Shown: piece after piece, positions 11,201 to 23,629 of the stretch | Position numbering within the stretch: position 1 is the first letter of the stretch | How the letters are laid out: each line of letters starts with the position of its first letter | Assembly (NCBI RefSeq): GCF_047663525.1 | Contig: NC_092590.1 | Coordinates: 14,652,001-14,716,000 of the forward strand | DNA: 64,000 nucleotides | Direction of reading: 5' to 3' | Source of the DNA: Anas platyrhynchos | Lineage: Eukaryota > Chordata > Aves > Anseriformes > Anatidae | Notes under the pieces: generated by a model | Databases searched by the model: none | What the model saw: the letters and a program-made list of their open reading frames with translations, nothing else | What the model was told of the DNA's origin: nothing | Program-made: the position numbers and the translations under genes

Positions 11201-14200
11201 TACTTAAACAAGAGGAAGAGCGGATCTTCGTTACTGCAGAAGCTTCACCAAACGGGATGGACAAAGCAGGGCCATGGAGTAGCTGCTATGAGAAGGCATG
11301 TTGTGGCCTCGTGCACACAAGGAATTTCAGAGATGCTACAATCTATTACAGGTGGGCAGAAAGGAGGAAGATCATTCCTTCTGAGATGCCCCTAGTTAAC
11401 TAGAATTGTATGTTGGAAGGAGTCATCCTGACAGATAGTTTGATGTCTCTTATGTCACTTTTACTGAAGCTTCAAGTCTGGAAGCAATTGGAAATCTCTG
11501 ATATTTCTATGATCTTGGCTGCTAACAGGGTTGTTCATTCAAATGGCAACAGCATGTCAGAGCTTTGAAATGTCTCAGTGATGATCAGCAGCTGAGGCTG
11601 AGAAGAAAAATTGCCATTATTACATCCATGAGGAAGAATAGAGAAAGATTTCAATGACAGTTTTGTCACCCTTTAGCAATGCTGTTTATATGCAGCTTAA
11701 AACAGTTTACATTTTCCGTGATATTCAGCCTTTCCTGATCTGATTCACAGGGTTATAAACTTTCTAGAAGACCAGTGGTACACAACAGGTATGAACCAGA
11801 TCCAACAGATGCCTGTAGTAAAGTGGCACCAGATGGATGAAGCCCATGTGAAACTCAAAGCCAAAATAACTGAAATCCTACAAGTTACCAGTTACTACAC
11901 CCCAGACTGATTTCAAATACGTGTTGTTTGTTTTTTTTTTTTAATTAGAGCAGTGGATGTTTTGCTTTGGGATTTTATTTATATATATTTCTAGGTTAGT
12001 TCATGGTATCCAGAAAACAAAAACAAAACAAATCAACAACAACAAAATGGGCACACGGTTTATAGCTATGCCTATGCTTCAGAGGTAAGGTAAAATGTGT
12101 ACTGAATGCTATGAATCACATGTAATTATAATTATATAAAATTACATCTAGGAACTACAATGGGAATTTCTTAAAAAAAATAATTCAGTGATGAGCGTAA
12201 GTCAAAATAAGGCTTTCTCCTGCCTTTCTCCTGAAAAAATACATTTTAAAAATATTCATCTATAATTCTGCAGACATTGATTTTATTGACTATGTGCAAT
12301 GTTAATCAATTGCTGTTAGCTAACAGTGCAACATGTCACATCCAGCACAGTATGCTGTCAGTGCATAAGCATCAGGTTGGTAATAGCCCAAATCCCTTGC
12401 ACAGAAAGAGCTTTCTACTGTACTTCACAATGACTGTCTTGAGACAATGTTGAGACAGTGATGTCTTCTAATGAAGCCCTCCCTAGCTTACTCAGTTTGT
12501 CTGTTCCAGGTCCCCACATTGTATATTTCTTTGCATTTGAGGAATCCAGAGAGAAAACTGGCCTTTGTCAGGAAGTCAACAAACAATTTAATTTAAATGA
12601 ACCCCAAGCAATCTTGTGACCCTGACTTCTGCTTCAGCTCAGAGCCATCTGGCTGAGTTCATGTGTTTGGCACTCTGGGATGAGTGTCCAGGTTCTCCAG
12701 GTAATTCCAAGCTCTAGTTGATAGGATGCTAGTGGGGAGAGGAGTTTGTGTGACCCATGACTGATTCATTTATCTGAGAGAAGCTTTGAGTTCATAACTC
12801 ACACCAGAGGCTTTAAAAGCTAAATTACATGTTCAAATAATAACAGTGTTGTTTATAATTAAACTACCTTGCACTGTGACTCAGTCAGAAAACAAGAAAG
12901 AAATTAAACACACAAAACTTGGAAGATCCTTACCATGTACAAAATATTGACACGACATGATGCCACTAAGTTGGTAAGACTGTTCATGGTATTTGAGTTT
13001 AGTATTAAATGCAGATTCAGTACTGGATATGATGAAGCTGATGGACTTTGGAATTTTTTTTATTTCCTGGTTTAATACCAGACAAGATATCGTGAGGACA
13101 CCAGCAAGATGCAGCTGAAGTCTTATGAAAGTTTACTACCAAGGCAGAGAATGATTTGACAGGAAAATAAATAAATAAATAAATGAAGTACTATAAGTCC
13201 TAGTTTCTTACCTTGTGCAGTTATCTCAGCGACTGGACTATAGTAAGCTGACAACTGTCTCTCCCACTGTAGCCCTTTACAGAGAGTCCCAATAGTAAAA
13301 TGGTGGCAGAGATGTAAATTCATCAGTGGAAAAGCTACTCTAAGTTTTGAGGAAGGCCCAATATAGCCTTGAAATTTGCTGGTAGACTATCAGGCAGTTC
13401 ATAGTTAAAATACCATGTGTTTGTCCCCAGTATAGCGTCCTGGTTTGGTGAGAACACATTTCCAAACTGCCTTTCATCTGGGCTTCCCATCTTCAAGGTA
13501 GTTTGTAAATGTGTCAAGGTAACAGCTAAGTGCAGAATGCTGAAAGCACCACATCAGCACTGGGGATAGGAAGAAAAAAAGTAAAAGGGAAAAATAAAAA
13601 AAAAATGGGGTCGTACAGGAGTTAAACCGACAGGGAAAGAGGTCCATGAAAACTTCCTCTAACAAGGACTTGATGCCTGTTAGGTGTTCATTTAGGGTAT
13701 GGCAGTGCTGATCATAACAAAACTTGGACAAGTTTGGGGGCTAGACTACCGCAACTGTAAATGAATTATATGTGGTTACTACAGTGGATAACTGAAGAAC
13801 TGCAGAACCAGAACTGGCAGCAGGATATAGCTCACAGAGCTTACAGGGTAGCAAAGAGAAAAGAGGGAAAAGTCAGACAAATGACAATAAAGAAAACCTC
13901 TGGAGAATGCTGATGAATGTGGATTGCTACTGCCAATGCTTCACACAGCTGTGAAATAGAACAACACAAAAGGCAGCCTTGCATATTTTTTTATATAAAC
14001 AGAAACACCATTTGGTCTATAGATGAGAAGTAGGAATGAAAATTGTCTTAAAACTGCTTATGAGAATGGACAGAATAGTTTATTTTATACCAATCTGTCT
14101 TTTGTACTGATGTCTGTAAATACTGGTGCTTACATCTTTGAATCCCCATTTATTCTATTCTGGCTTTATTATCTCTCCATCATTATCAACAAATATGGAG

Positions 14201-15160
14201 TTAGCCAGCTGGAAAAAGTGTATATTCTGAATTATGTTTCTTTCTCAACTGTCATGTGATTATTAACTCAGATAAATAAATTTAAGCTATTCTAGGGTCC
14301 ATTGGCAATATACTAGAAAATGACAGTAAATTACACTCTACCTTTTTAAAAATGTTTTGAGATTCATGGAATAAGAGCACCAATAGTAATTCACCATTTT
14401 GAGCAACAATATTGGTTATTACAGTACCCATTCTCACACTTTCATCCATGAGTCAGAACTGCAGCTTGCCACAGCTTTTCCCAATGATCTACAGGGAGAG
14501 GTGTTTTGGGAAAAATGCTTATTTTCTGATTATGTGATATGTGATTTCAGAAGTGATTATGAAATTAAACATATTTTGTCTGTCTGTTCTCTGCCTATTG
14601 AATTTATTTTACTGCTGACCAAGCAAAGCACAGATATGCTGGTCTGTATCACCTAAAGCTGGTCTGTAATGTTGTTGCTCAGATTAAATACAGCCTTCAA
14701 GGGGATTGCACAGGTACAACCTTGGAAAGGTATATTCCATGATTTATCTGATAATTCTGGTTGCATCTCATTCTGTCTTGGAAAAAGGAACTCTTCCTAT
14801 CTTGCACAAATAAAACAGCAATAGTGTAGTCATCAGATACAAACACAGAGAAAAGTTGTTGACTACGAAAAATCTGTTTTGAGACAATTGTTTTTTTAGT
14901 TTAGATGAGTATGTCTCCTATCTGAGATGTTATACATAATTTTTGTTCATTTTTCAGGGACTTCAGAGAGGTTATTGCTTAGAGACGTCAGTATGTGCCT
15001 AGATTTGCTTATGAACAACGAGCTCTACCTTTACAAATTGAAAATGAACATGTTTACATACAAAAACTTAAGTTATTTCCCTATTTATTTCCCTTCTTCT
15101 CCTTTTGAAATACATATTTTCCATCTTATTTTAGATGTATAGAAATAGATAGTATATGTA
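8286..15160. other. Unique AT-rich DNA, no gene seen
   Basis: About 7 kb with no recognisable exon or transposon. Open frames reach 92 codons (11125-11403 +) but show no domain. Minor features are a 15-base near-tandem duplication around 9830-9859 and an AAAT microsatellite at 13164-13184. Confidence 0.55.
13164..13184. repeat. (AAAT)n microsatellite
   Basis: About five copies of a four-base unit, with no interruption. Confidence 0.9.
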
Positions 15161-15244
15161 GATGCAGTATATATACAGTATAGAGACACGGTGTATATAG
15201 AGGGACAGGCTATATAGAGAGACTGCTGGAACAGGTGGCAGTAT

Positions 15245-15269
15245 ATATATATATATTTTTTTTTTTTTT
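15245..15269. repeat. (TA)n followed by T14
   Basis: A short TA repeat runs straight into 14 T, immediately upstream of a CR1 fragment. The 80 bases before it (15160-15240) are loosely repetitive, with recurring TATATAGAG-like words. Confidence 0.85.
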
Positions 15270-15271
15270 CC

Positions 15272-15873
15272 CTGAGGAAACTTGTGGCCTAGACAGGTAT
15301 ACTCTTCTCTGGGTAAAGAACTGGTTGGAGGGCCATGCCCAGCGGGTAGTGGTTAATGGAATTAAGTCCAGCTGGTGTCCCATTACAAGTGGTGTCCCCC
15401 AGGTGTCAGTACTGGGGCCTATCTTGTTTAATATCTTTATTGATGATCTAGATGAGGAGATTGAGCGCACCTTCAGTAAGTTTGCAGATGACAACAAGTT
15501 TGGAGGTAGTGTTGATTTGCCTCAAGGTAAGATGGCCCTTCAGAGGGATCTGGATAGGCTGGGCTGCTGAGCTGAGGTGAATGGGATGAGGTTCAACAAG
15601 GCCAAGTGCTAGGTCCTGCACTTTGGCCACAATAACTCTATGCAGCACTATAGGCTTGGGGCAAAATGGCTAGGAGACTGTGAAGAGGAAAGGGACCTGG
15701 GAGTGTTGATCGATGCTCATCTGAACATGACCTGGTAGTGTGTCCAGTTGGCCAAGAAAGTCAACTGCAGCTTGACTTGTATCAGGAATAGTGTAGCCAG
15801 CAGGACCAGGGAGGTGATCGTCTCCCTGTACTCAGCTCTGGTGAGGCCACACCTCGAGTACTATGATCAGTGA
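15272..15873 (+). mobile_element. CR1 LINE, ORF2 reverse-transcriptase fragment
   Basis: About 200 codons of CR1 ORF2 can be read in one frame. Visible in order are WVKNWLEG, the fingers/palm motif [15 protein letters not shown], the catalytic box FADD (about 15484-15495), then [23 protein letters not shown] and SREVIV-type text ending at LVRPHLEYY. Three stops interrupt it at 15568-15570, 15610-15612 and 15736-15738, all in the same frame, and the frame closes at 15871-15873. No frameshift was needed to follow the protein. The copy is truncated at both ends and lacks the CR1 3' tail. It is inactive, and it lies in opposite orientation to the copy at 16395-16870. Confidence 0.93.
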
Positions 15874-16114
15874 AAAAGATCTGAAAAAAGATCAAAGAAA
15901 AAAAAAAAAAAAGCTCACAGTTGGTAATTCTGGTAATTCTACCTGTAAAAGAGGGGCAAAGATTAATATGACATTCTCTTTGTACATGCCTATGTGTATG
16001 AATGGGAAGAGTGATTACATCCCATAATGAAACTGGACAAAGTCATGCATTTTATACACAGAAAAAAAAAGTCTTTCTTATTGAACTACATTTTCTAAGA
16101 CAGTAAATTAGTGC

Positions 16115-16154
16115 ATTTCTAAAGTACTAGCAATATTTCTAAAGTTCTAACAAT
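16115..16154. repeat. 20-bp tandem duplication
   Basis: Two adjacent 20-base copies starting ATTTCTAAAG differ at two positions, and a partial third start follows. Confidence 0.85.
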
Positions 16155-16394
16155 ATTTCTCTATAATTTATTTCATTTCTTTTTTTTTCTCTTGTAATAT
16201 TTATTCTTGCATATTTCTCTGTATATCAGGCAAATCTATGTACTAGGTTTATCTGTTTATTTGCTTATACAGACCTTGAGGAAAGATTCATATCTATCAA
16301 TACTTCTGAAATCATTATCCAGCCCTGTTGTGAAGGGTAACACTTTTTTGGCTTCAATAAGATGGAAAAATAAATTGTATTTTTAACTCACTAG

Positions 16395-16870
16395 TTATCT
16401 GTGAGAAGAGGCCAACCTCAGCTTGCCACAGCTTCCCTTCAGGTATCTGTAAAGAGCAATGAGGTCTCCCCTGAGCCTCCTCTTCTCCAGACTAATCACC
16501 CCCAGCTCCCTCAGCTGCTCCTCACAGGCCTTGTGCTCCAGGCCCTTCACCAGCTTCGTAGCCCTTCTCTGAACATGCTCCAGGGCCTCGATGTCCTTCT
16601 GGTAGTGAGGGGCCCAAAGCTGAACACAGTGCTCGAGGTGCAGCCTCACCAGAGCAGAGCACAGGGGGACGATCACCTCCCTGCTCCTGCTGGCTGCATT
16701 ACTCCTGATACAAGCCAGGATGCCGCTGGCCTTCTTGTTCACCTTGAGCACACTGATGGCTTCTACCCCCAGGGCCCCTTCTTCTGGGCAGCTTTTCAGA
16801 CTCTTCTCCAAGCCTGTAGTGTTGCACAGGCTTGTTGTGCCCAAGTACAGGCCAGGCACTTGGCCTTCTT
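16395..16870 (-). mobile_element. CR1 LINE, ORF2 C-terminal-half fragment
   Basis: On the minus strand about 154 codons remain open from 16859 down to 16395. They read as the part of CR1 ORF2 after the reverse-transcriptase core, with [65 protein letters not shown] and YLKGSCGK in the expected order. There is no start of its own: the Met at 16859 is simply the first ATG in the fragment. The extreme C-terminus, 3' untranslated region and tail are missing, and so are the catalytic motifs. The complementary strand also carries a long open frame (16401-16913 +), which is an antisense shadow. Confidence 0.93.
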
Positions 16871-16985
16871 GAAAACTGCTGGAATATTTATGTTAAGTTT
16901 GTTGTACTGGTAAGGAATAGAAACAATAGTTCTGCATTGGCTCTTGCAGATCCCCTAGAGATTCTAGTCAGGTTGGTGTAAATTA

Positions 16986-17015
16986 ATATATATATATATG
17001 TATATATATATATAT
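16986..17015. repeat. (TA)n microsatellite
   Basis: About 30 bases of alternating TA with one TG interruption. Confidence 0.92.
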
Positions 17016-17691
17016 TAAACTATATTATGATTTCAGAGTAAAAAAAATCAAGTAAGGTAACTATTTTTACAAAACATACGCACAGAGCTCAAGACCAGGC
17101 AGTCACCTCCAGTCCTCCTCCAGTGCTAGATGACTACCAGGAATGGTGATGATTCATTTGCTACCTATTGAGCACAAAGATAGGCTGTACAGAACTGTAC
17201 AGAAACCAAGATCTGGATGTGATGCATGTCTCAGAATAATTACAATCCATGTCAGAGTGACGTACTTCCTGCTCAATTCGTGTTTGACCCTTATTGTCAT
17301 TCTTCTTGATCTTTCTCTGTCTGGTGTGAATTCAGTATTGTACTAACAAAATGTGAAGAAAATGTCTGAGTTTAATTTGCTCCACTTTTTTTGCATCAGT
17401 CACTCTTCTCTCAGCAGCCTATTCATAATCACTGCTAACACAGAAAACAGGCCCACAGCTGTGATGTACCTTTTGAGTCAAGCAGGCTTCGTTCTTACTA
17501 TATTTTCATTCTCCATTTCCTTCCTGCCCAGCAGAACAAAAGAAAATATTTTCCTCTTTGTTGGTCTGTTTGGAAGAGGTGTTATTTTTTCTGCAGTTCT
17601 CATGGAATATTTCAAAATCCTTTCCCACTGGGTAATGGACCTGAAAACTGCCAGACACCAACTGCACTGCAGAGAAGCACATGTGCAGATA

Positions 17692-17736
17692 CTAAAGTTT
17701 AAGCATGCATTTAAGTGTTTTGTAGGATCAGGGCTT
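17692..17736 (+). mobile_element. Probable ancient amniote DNA-type repeat fragment
   Basis: The segment contains TTTAAGCATGCATTTAAGTG followed shortly by GGATCAGGGCT. I recall this word pair (TTAAGCATGTGCTTAAGTG ... GGATC(A/G)GGGC) as the end of a short, roughly palindromic repeat that is very common in turtles, crocodilians and, as decayed copies, birds. The match is from memory and only about 45 bases long. It argues that the overlapping 153-codon frame is not a gene. Confidence 0.4.
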
Positions 17737-18354
17737 GCATCAGCAGCATTTTACTATACAAATGATCACAAATTCCGCAGAAAAACATTGACTGCTCTTG
17801 AGTGGATGTCCTAACCATGAATTTTCAGAGGAATTGGATTTTATTCACATTGTATTCACATCTTATGAAGCAGCCTTAAGTGTTTTCCCAGGTTTCAGAA
17901 TTTCGCTCCTATGAGCTAATAGCAAACACTAAAATAAAATTAAAAAAAAAAAATCAAAACCCCTCCTTTCTTGAGTTTTGCACCCCTTTTTACAGCATCA
18001 TAGATGTTCACAGCAGAGTGCAGTACTGAACTCTCTGCTGTGTCAAATGAAATAGGAGAGTCTAACAAGAGAATTGCTCTCAGGACCCCTAAGGAAGAAA
18101 AAGTACATAAATATGATAGCTAAAATTAAATGAGTATCCTGTAAGCCATATCTTGCTGTCCTGTTTAAAAGATACATAGACATAATCAGTCCTTGACTAA
18201 CAATTTATTAATCCTACAAATAGTATTTATCATCACCTGTCATGTAGCAAGTCAATGCGCTGAGTTTCACCAAACTACCACTTTTTAAAATAAATGACTA
18301 CTAAAATATCAGAACAAAATAAATGTAATTATACCCAAAAGGGTATAATATAAG

Positions 18355-18432
18355 AATTTAATAAGATAATTTAATAAATAAAAAATAAAAATTAATAATA
18401 TAATAAAAAATAAAATTTAATAATATAAGAAA
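18355..18432. repeat. A/T-only low-complexity tract
   Basis: Almost only A and T, built from AATAAAAAATAAAA and AATATAA words over about 80 bases. Confidence 0.85.
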
Positions 18433-18636
18433 TTAATTCAATGAATTATCATTCTCTCTGTTTCACTGAGGAAATATATAACTTCTCAGCTTACCTTACT
18501 TTGAGTGTTCCTCACATTTCAAAATGTTTCTTCTATTTGGAAGTTGCATAGTAGAATATCTACTAGGGAAAGAATGGCTAATTGTGTTTTAAGAGAGAAA
18601 GAAAAGAGTAGAAAGAGAGCAAGGATAACCAGTGAC

Positions 18637-18678
18637 AATTCTATTGAGATGGAATGTGGAATTCTATTGAGATGGAAT
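18637..18678. repeat. 23-bp-period duplication
   Basis: The 19-base word AATTCTATTGAGATGGAAT occurs twice, at 18637-18655 and 18660-18678, with four bases between. The two copies are identical. Confidence 0.92.
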
Positions 18679-19589
18679 TTTTACTTATCAATGTAATGGA
18701 CACTCCTTCCCTTGTGAAATAATTTGGAATGAAGCAATGGGTAGTGTTATTTGCTCTCTGTAACTTTAAGGTGTACTTTATTTTGTTTTAATTTTAAATA
18801 GTAAGAGATTTCTTATAATGTTCTATGAAAAACTGTAATGCAAAAAAAAAAAAAAAAGTTAATTGAGTTAATTGCAGGAACTACAAACATGAGAATAAAG
18901 CACCATATAATAATATAGACAAATATGGAGAGGTTGAGAAATTGAAGGCTGATTTGGCCCACAAGTCAAAGATAAAGATGTGCCTAGAGCAATCATTTCC
19001 TTTTGAATTATGGAAGAACAACAACAGTATTTTTCCATGCTCATGGTCATAGCAGTAGAATCATGTGAAATACTGGGAGGTGAGAACTTTTGTCCTGTAT
19101 AGACATATTATTTAAATATTGGCATAAAACACCTTGGCTCAAGTGTGCCTGCACATTTCCTCTTTTCCTGCAGGTTCGTAAGGATGTTCTTTACAGATCC
19201 TGCTGACACCCTGTTAGCCTACACATACACAGAGTTGAAAAGTGAGTAAAATTAGTCACTATAGAGTCTTGACATCCTTGTTGCACTGAGTGCTGAGCAG
19301 AAATGGGTTGAATGGCAGAACTCTAGTAGTCAAGATTTTAGTGGAGCACAGCAACAGTTCATGCTACAGAAGCTGATGCTCTGTTAAATACCTGTGAATG
19401 ATCACTGCCCAGCCTGAGAAATGGAAAGCATAGAAATATTGATATTCTGTTATCCTGGCAAATATCCTTTGGGATTTTCATAGAAAAATATTTAAATGGG
19501 TGCCATATCACTTTGCTAGACAGTTAGGATCTTTCTCTCTCCACAATATCTGATCTCATATGATGTACTAAGAATAATTTTGTTAGAGG

Positions 19590-19613
19590 AAAAAAAAAAA
19601 AAAAAAAAAAAAA
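19590..19613. repeat. A24 homopolymer
   Basis: An uninterrupted A run preceded by GAGG. No gene-like sequence or polyadenylation signal at the usual distance upstream marks it as a cDNA tail. Confidence 0.95.
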
Positions 19614-21493
19614 GGAAGAAAGGATTTGCTACCAAAGCCTTTAAAATAATTTAGTAAGAATGGCAGTGCTGTTTGGATAGGAGTCAGCAAGACAGGAAAT
19701 TAAATGTTCACAAGTCCTCCCTCCTAGCCAGATGGGTAGATCCCGGAGTGAATCTACACAGCACAGCTTGTATTTCAAATAAGCAGCACAGTGGTGAATA
19801 AATACAGTGGATCAAAACAGAGCTGCTGGGTAGTAGATGGACAAAGCTGCCACGAGGCTACCTGCTGTAAATATTAGAAACTTCACTGAACAATCAGCTA
19901 ATAAAATAGGGCATGGAGGGAAGGAGCAAAGCCTGTTGAAATATGCCAGAATGTATCAGCTCCCTTATGACTTTAACAGCCCACTTAAAAACAAACAAAC
20001 ATATAGAAATATTTGGAAATTTTATTAAGTAGATATTATTTTATTATTGTCTCCTTATTGTCACTGCAATTGCTGAGAGCCTACTATGTAATTCTAGGAT
20101 CTTATCACAAATAAAAATGAATGATTCTGTGGAACTGGCTCTATAACCTTACTGTTGTAACCACAGGAGATGGAGAGTTTTAGCAATTTGAAGTCTATGA
20201 AGATGCTTGCAGCTTAGTGAATACAATGTTGGAAATGCATACATCCATAACAGAAAATTAAAACAAAAAAACCAACAAAACCTATTTTGAAGACTCCATC
20301 ATGACCCACAGTTTACAGTTCCAATATCTCTAATACCAAGTTTAAATTGTGTTCTACATCATTTGTAAAGGTTACATTTTCTGGGGATTCTTGCATCACT
20401 CTTAAAAGAAGCTGAAATAGTTTTTTAAAACATCTTCCATTGAGTGGATATTAACTTGACTCTATATTAATCCACTGTGTACCAGTTTTCAAATGGCTAA
20501 GGAATCTTAAAATGCCTCAGAGGAGCAGTTTTGTAATCTTAAACTAAAGCCTAGCTATACCATGTTTGAAAAACCTGCCACAGCAGTGCCTTGGAGCCAA
20601 TCTTGGAGGCATTCTCCAAGTTTGTTTTTTGTGAAGGTGCTTGCAGCAGCTCTGTAGGCTGAGCCCTCAGAGACACTATCAACAAAGAACATAAGTACCA
20701 GAGAGCAAAGTCTGATCTTTCCAGTCTAGTCTTTCCCATTGCTATTCTATTTTTTTAATTCATCATCAATAGTTCATTGTCAGCTCCTGTCTTCTTTGCA
20801 AGTGGTTATGAAGAGGGTGCTCCTTAGTAGGAACTGGAAACAGTCTCTCACCTAAGATAGTTTAACCCGGAGAAAATAAGAACAAACAGTAAAAAAAAAT
20901 GCTGTTTGATGCTATGAGAACACTCGGACAGCAGGAGCTCAGCTGAGATTAATGATGCTCCTTTTGCTTCCTTGAACCGTTTCTTAGAGGCTCCAGTCTT
21001 TTACTGACTTCAGGAAAGCACGTGTATACACATAGCAAGGAGAAGTGTGTTGTGGTGTAGCTTTGCCCTCTCTTCCTGCATTAAGGAACGTGCTTGTCCT
21101 GACTTGCACCCAAAGCTGACTGAGAGTGCAAAAAAAAATTTGAAAAATTATCCAAAAATTCTTTTTCTTCTTTTTTCAACTGCTCACGAAATTATGTAAA
21201 TAGGCAAAACAAATCCAGCCAAACAGAGCAGCACAAATCTTTAAAATCTTGACTTAAATGTTTAAATACTGGTGTTCTGTTTGGCTCTGCAAGACAATTT
21301 TTGACAACTGTGACCATGGCAGCCATAAAACTGTTGATATCCTGATCCTAGTATGCCTTCTACTCTGTTCCTGACAAATCCCCTTTAGCCTTCATCCTGT
21401 GTTCAGGGCTACACGTATGTATTTTCAGCAAGCATATCTGCACATTTTTAAAATCTGTTTTCCTCTGCTCCCTGGATAGTACTAGTATAATGT

Positions 21494-21577
21494 GGCATCT
21501 CTGTTTGGGTGAGCATAGCTCCAGCTGAGGTACCTGGCATCTCTGTTTGGGTGAGCATAGCTCCAGCTGAGGTACCT
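21494..21577. repeat. Perfect 42-bp tandem duplication
   Basis: Two directly adjacent 42-base copies (21494-21535 and 21536-21577) are identical at every base; each starts GGCATCTCTGTTTGGGTGAG. The absence of any difference points to a recent event. The unit is a multiple of three, so the minus-strand frame crossing it stays open, but nothing else suggests coding. Confidence 0.97.
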
Positions 21578-23629
21578 TATACACCTTTTGCTTCTTACCA
21601 CAGTTCAGCAGTTGATCTTTTTTTGTACAGTGAGAAAAGCAACTACCACACAGTATTTTAAAGGTTTGGTGTCTTAGAGAGAAGAAAACGTATTAGGAAA
21701 AGCAAAAGAATTCTCTGAAAGCTCAACTACTCAGTCAAGAGCATTAGCTCATCGTGATCTGATAATGGCTAAGTAAGGTAAGGAGGCCTTATAATTACAG
21801 TAAAAGAAGCATAGAAGAAGAAGAAGAAAAAAAAAAAAAAGAGAACAAAAGCAAAAGAAATTTGTTCCCTGTTAATCTTATAGTCTCCCACTTATTGGCA
21901 TTTTAGCTCACACCTTCCCATCAAATCCCTTCCTATCAAATTACTGACCACTCTAGGTCAGCCTTTCAGAGGTGCTAAATAGAGCTCTCCATTTTCACTT
22001 AAGCCTTTCAACTTGCCAAAAAGGTCGACCACCCAATTAGTAAAATGATTATTGGTGCCCAGGTGCATTAATATAGCCTTCTCTGAGATGCATACTAGAG
22101 CTGCTATTCTACAGGTTAAGGGAAGCTGTGATCGCTCAACCAAAGTTTTTGTATTACTCAAACCTCTGCAGTGCAAATACCTAGGGAATACCTGACAGAC
22201 TGCAACTTATTTCAGATCTTTTTGGGTAAATATCCTGAAGCCTTTCATTCTCACTGTGTTTGTCATTTCAGCATAAATCACAGAACTGGTTCATAAAGAC
22301 AACCTGATCAACTGGGTTTTGGTCAAGGCTGCAGCAACTGTTGATCGTGTTAAGTGGGAAGGGTTTCCAGGTGTATAGTGCTACTGGGTGAGTCTTTGTG
22401 TTTATAAAGATACCCTCTGGCTCCTCTCTGTGCTGCCAGGACTGTTAGAAGATGATCTAAGGGCTGGAATGGTAATCTGGATTCACCTTGTTACCAGAGC
22501 ACAGCATGAAGATGCATTTTGGGGGTATCTCTGTGTATGTTGAGAGTTAATGATGAGACCCCCATCTACAGGTATGTGAAGATACTGGCCCATCTTAAGT
22601 ACTGTAATATTCCTTCCACCCTTTTTCTGTCTTCTAATCTGTTCAGATCCTTTTGAACTGGCAACCAGCAGAAGCTGGGATCCTATGTTGGGTCTCTGAT
22701 CCCTAGTATCATCTTCCATTTGCTAGAAGGCTGGACATGGCACAGCAACTCACCATTTAAATTGTGTGTGGAGGAGTAATAATTAATGGATTTGGACTGT
22801 TTTCTTCTTCTTTAAGGACTTGGCTGTGAAACAAGAATTACTGTACACTGAAATGACAGGCATGCACTCAGAACAAAAGAGACAGCTGAGAAACAATTTT
22901 ATAAAATTTTAAATGAGAGAGAAGCAGTGACTTTGAGGACCCCACAGGTGCATGAAACCTGACTGTAACCCATCCTTTCTTTTAGGAGGCTACTCAGCTG
23001 CAGCATTTAGATTTATTTTTTCCCCCAGAGATCTGGATGCAGTGAGGCAGTGCAATTTAATCACAGGGAAAAGATCTCTGTGCAGTGGGCTATGCTAGCT
23101 GTTTTCCCTGCTGCAAGCACAAAATCCCACTTATAGTCCAACACTTTTACATTTTGGTTCATCTAGTTTGATTCCTATAGCCAGCTTATGTTCTCTGTGG
23201 AAACCTGGGAACTCTCATCACCTTTGAACTAGGCTACCCTAATTTCCTTGTCTTCACGTGTTTAACCAGAACTGCTTGAGCAGGCCCATGGATTCCTAGA
23301 ACTTCCCTGAGCTGAGAGAAAGATAGAAAATTAAAAAGGGGGAGGAAATCTTCAGTATTTAAAGATTCTGCAGGTGTCATTGTCCTATATCTTGCAATAG
23401 TAGTGGGTTATCCCTCTAAAGAATTACCAGGAAGAAGAGCCCACTCTTCTGTATGGCAGCACGCAGTAAAAATGTGAGTATCCACTACTTGCCTATCTTG
23501 GTTGCATTTTGTTTGGATATGAAGGTTTCAGGAGGGATGCACAGTAGATAGAATCACACTTCTATGGCTCATGTGTTGCTTTTTATCTTCTGCTGCAATT
23601 GACTTTCCATGGGGAGATGTCATAGACAA

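Larger units (their letters stand above)
16871..23629. other. Mostly unique DNA with simple repeats, no gene seen
   Basis: No supported exon. A plus-strand open frame of 153 codons (17353-17814) is the longest one not made of CR1. It contains hydrophobic stretches but no domain I recognise, and it runs through a probable ancient repeat at 17692-17736. Entries below cover the simple repeats and the 42-bp duplication. Confidence 0.55.

Noticed and set aside
15272..16870. Interpretation of the two CR1 fragments as one element split by an inversion
   Set aside because: The two fragments overlap in ORF2 coverage (both contain the region ending at LVRxHLE), so they must be separate copies.
16401..16913. 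170-codon plus-strand open frame
   Set aside because: It is the antisense of a CR1 ORF2 fragment that reads as real protein on the minus strand.
17353..17814. Plus-strand open frame of 153 codons with hydrophobic stretches
   Set aside because: No recognisable domain, no close homologue that I know, and it runs through a probable ancient repeat. One open frame of this size is plausible by chance in 64 kb.
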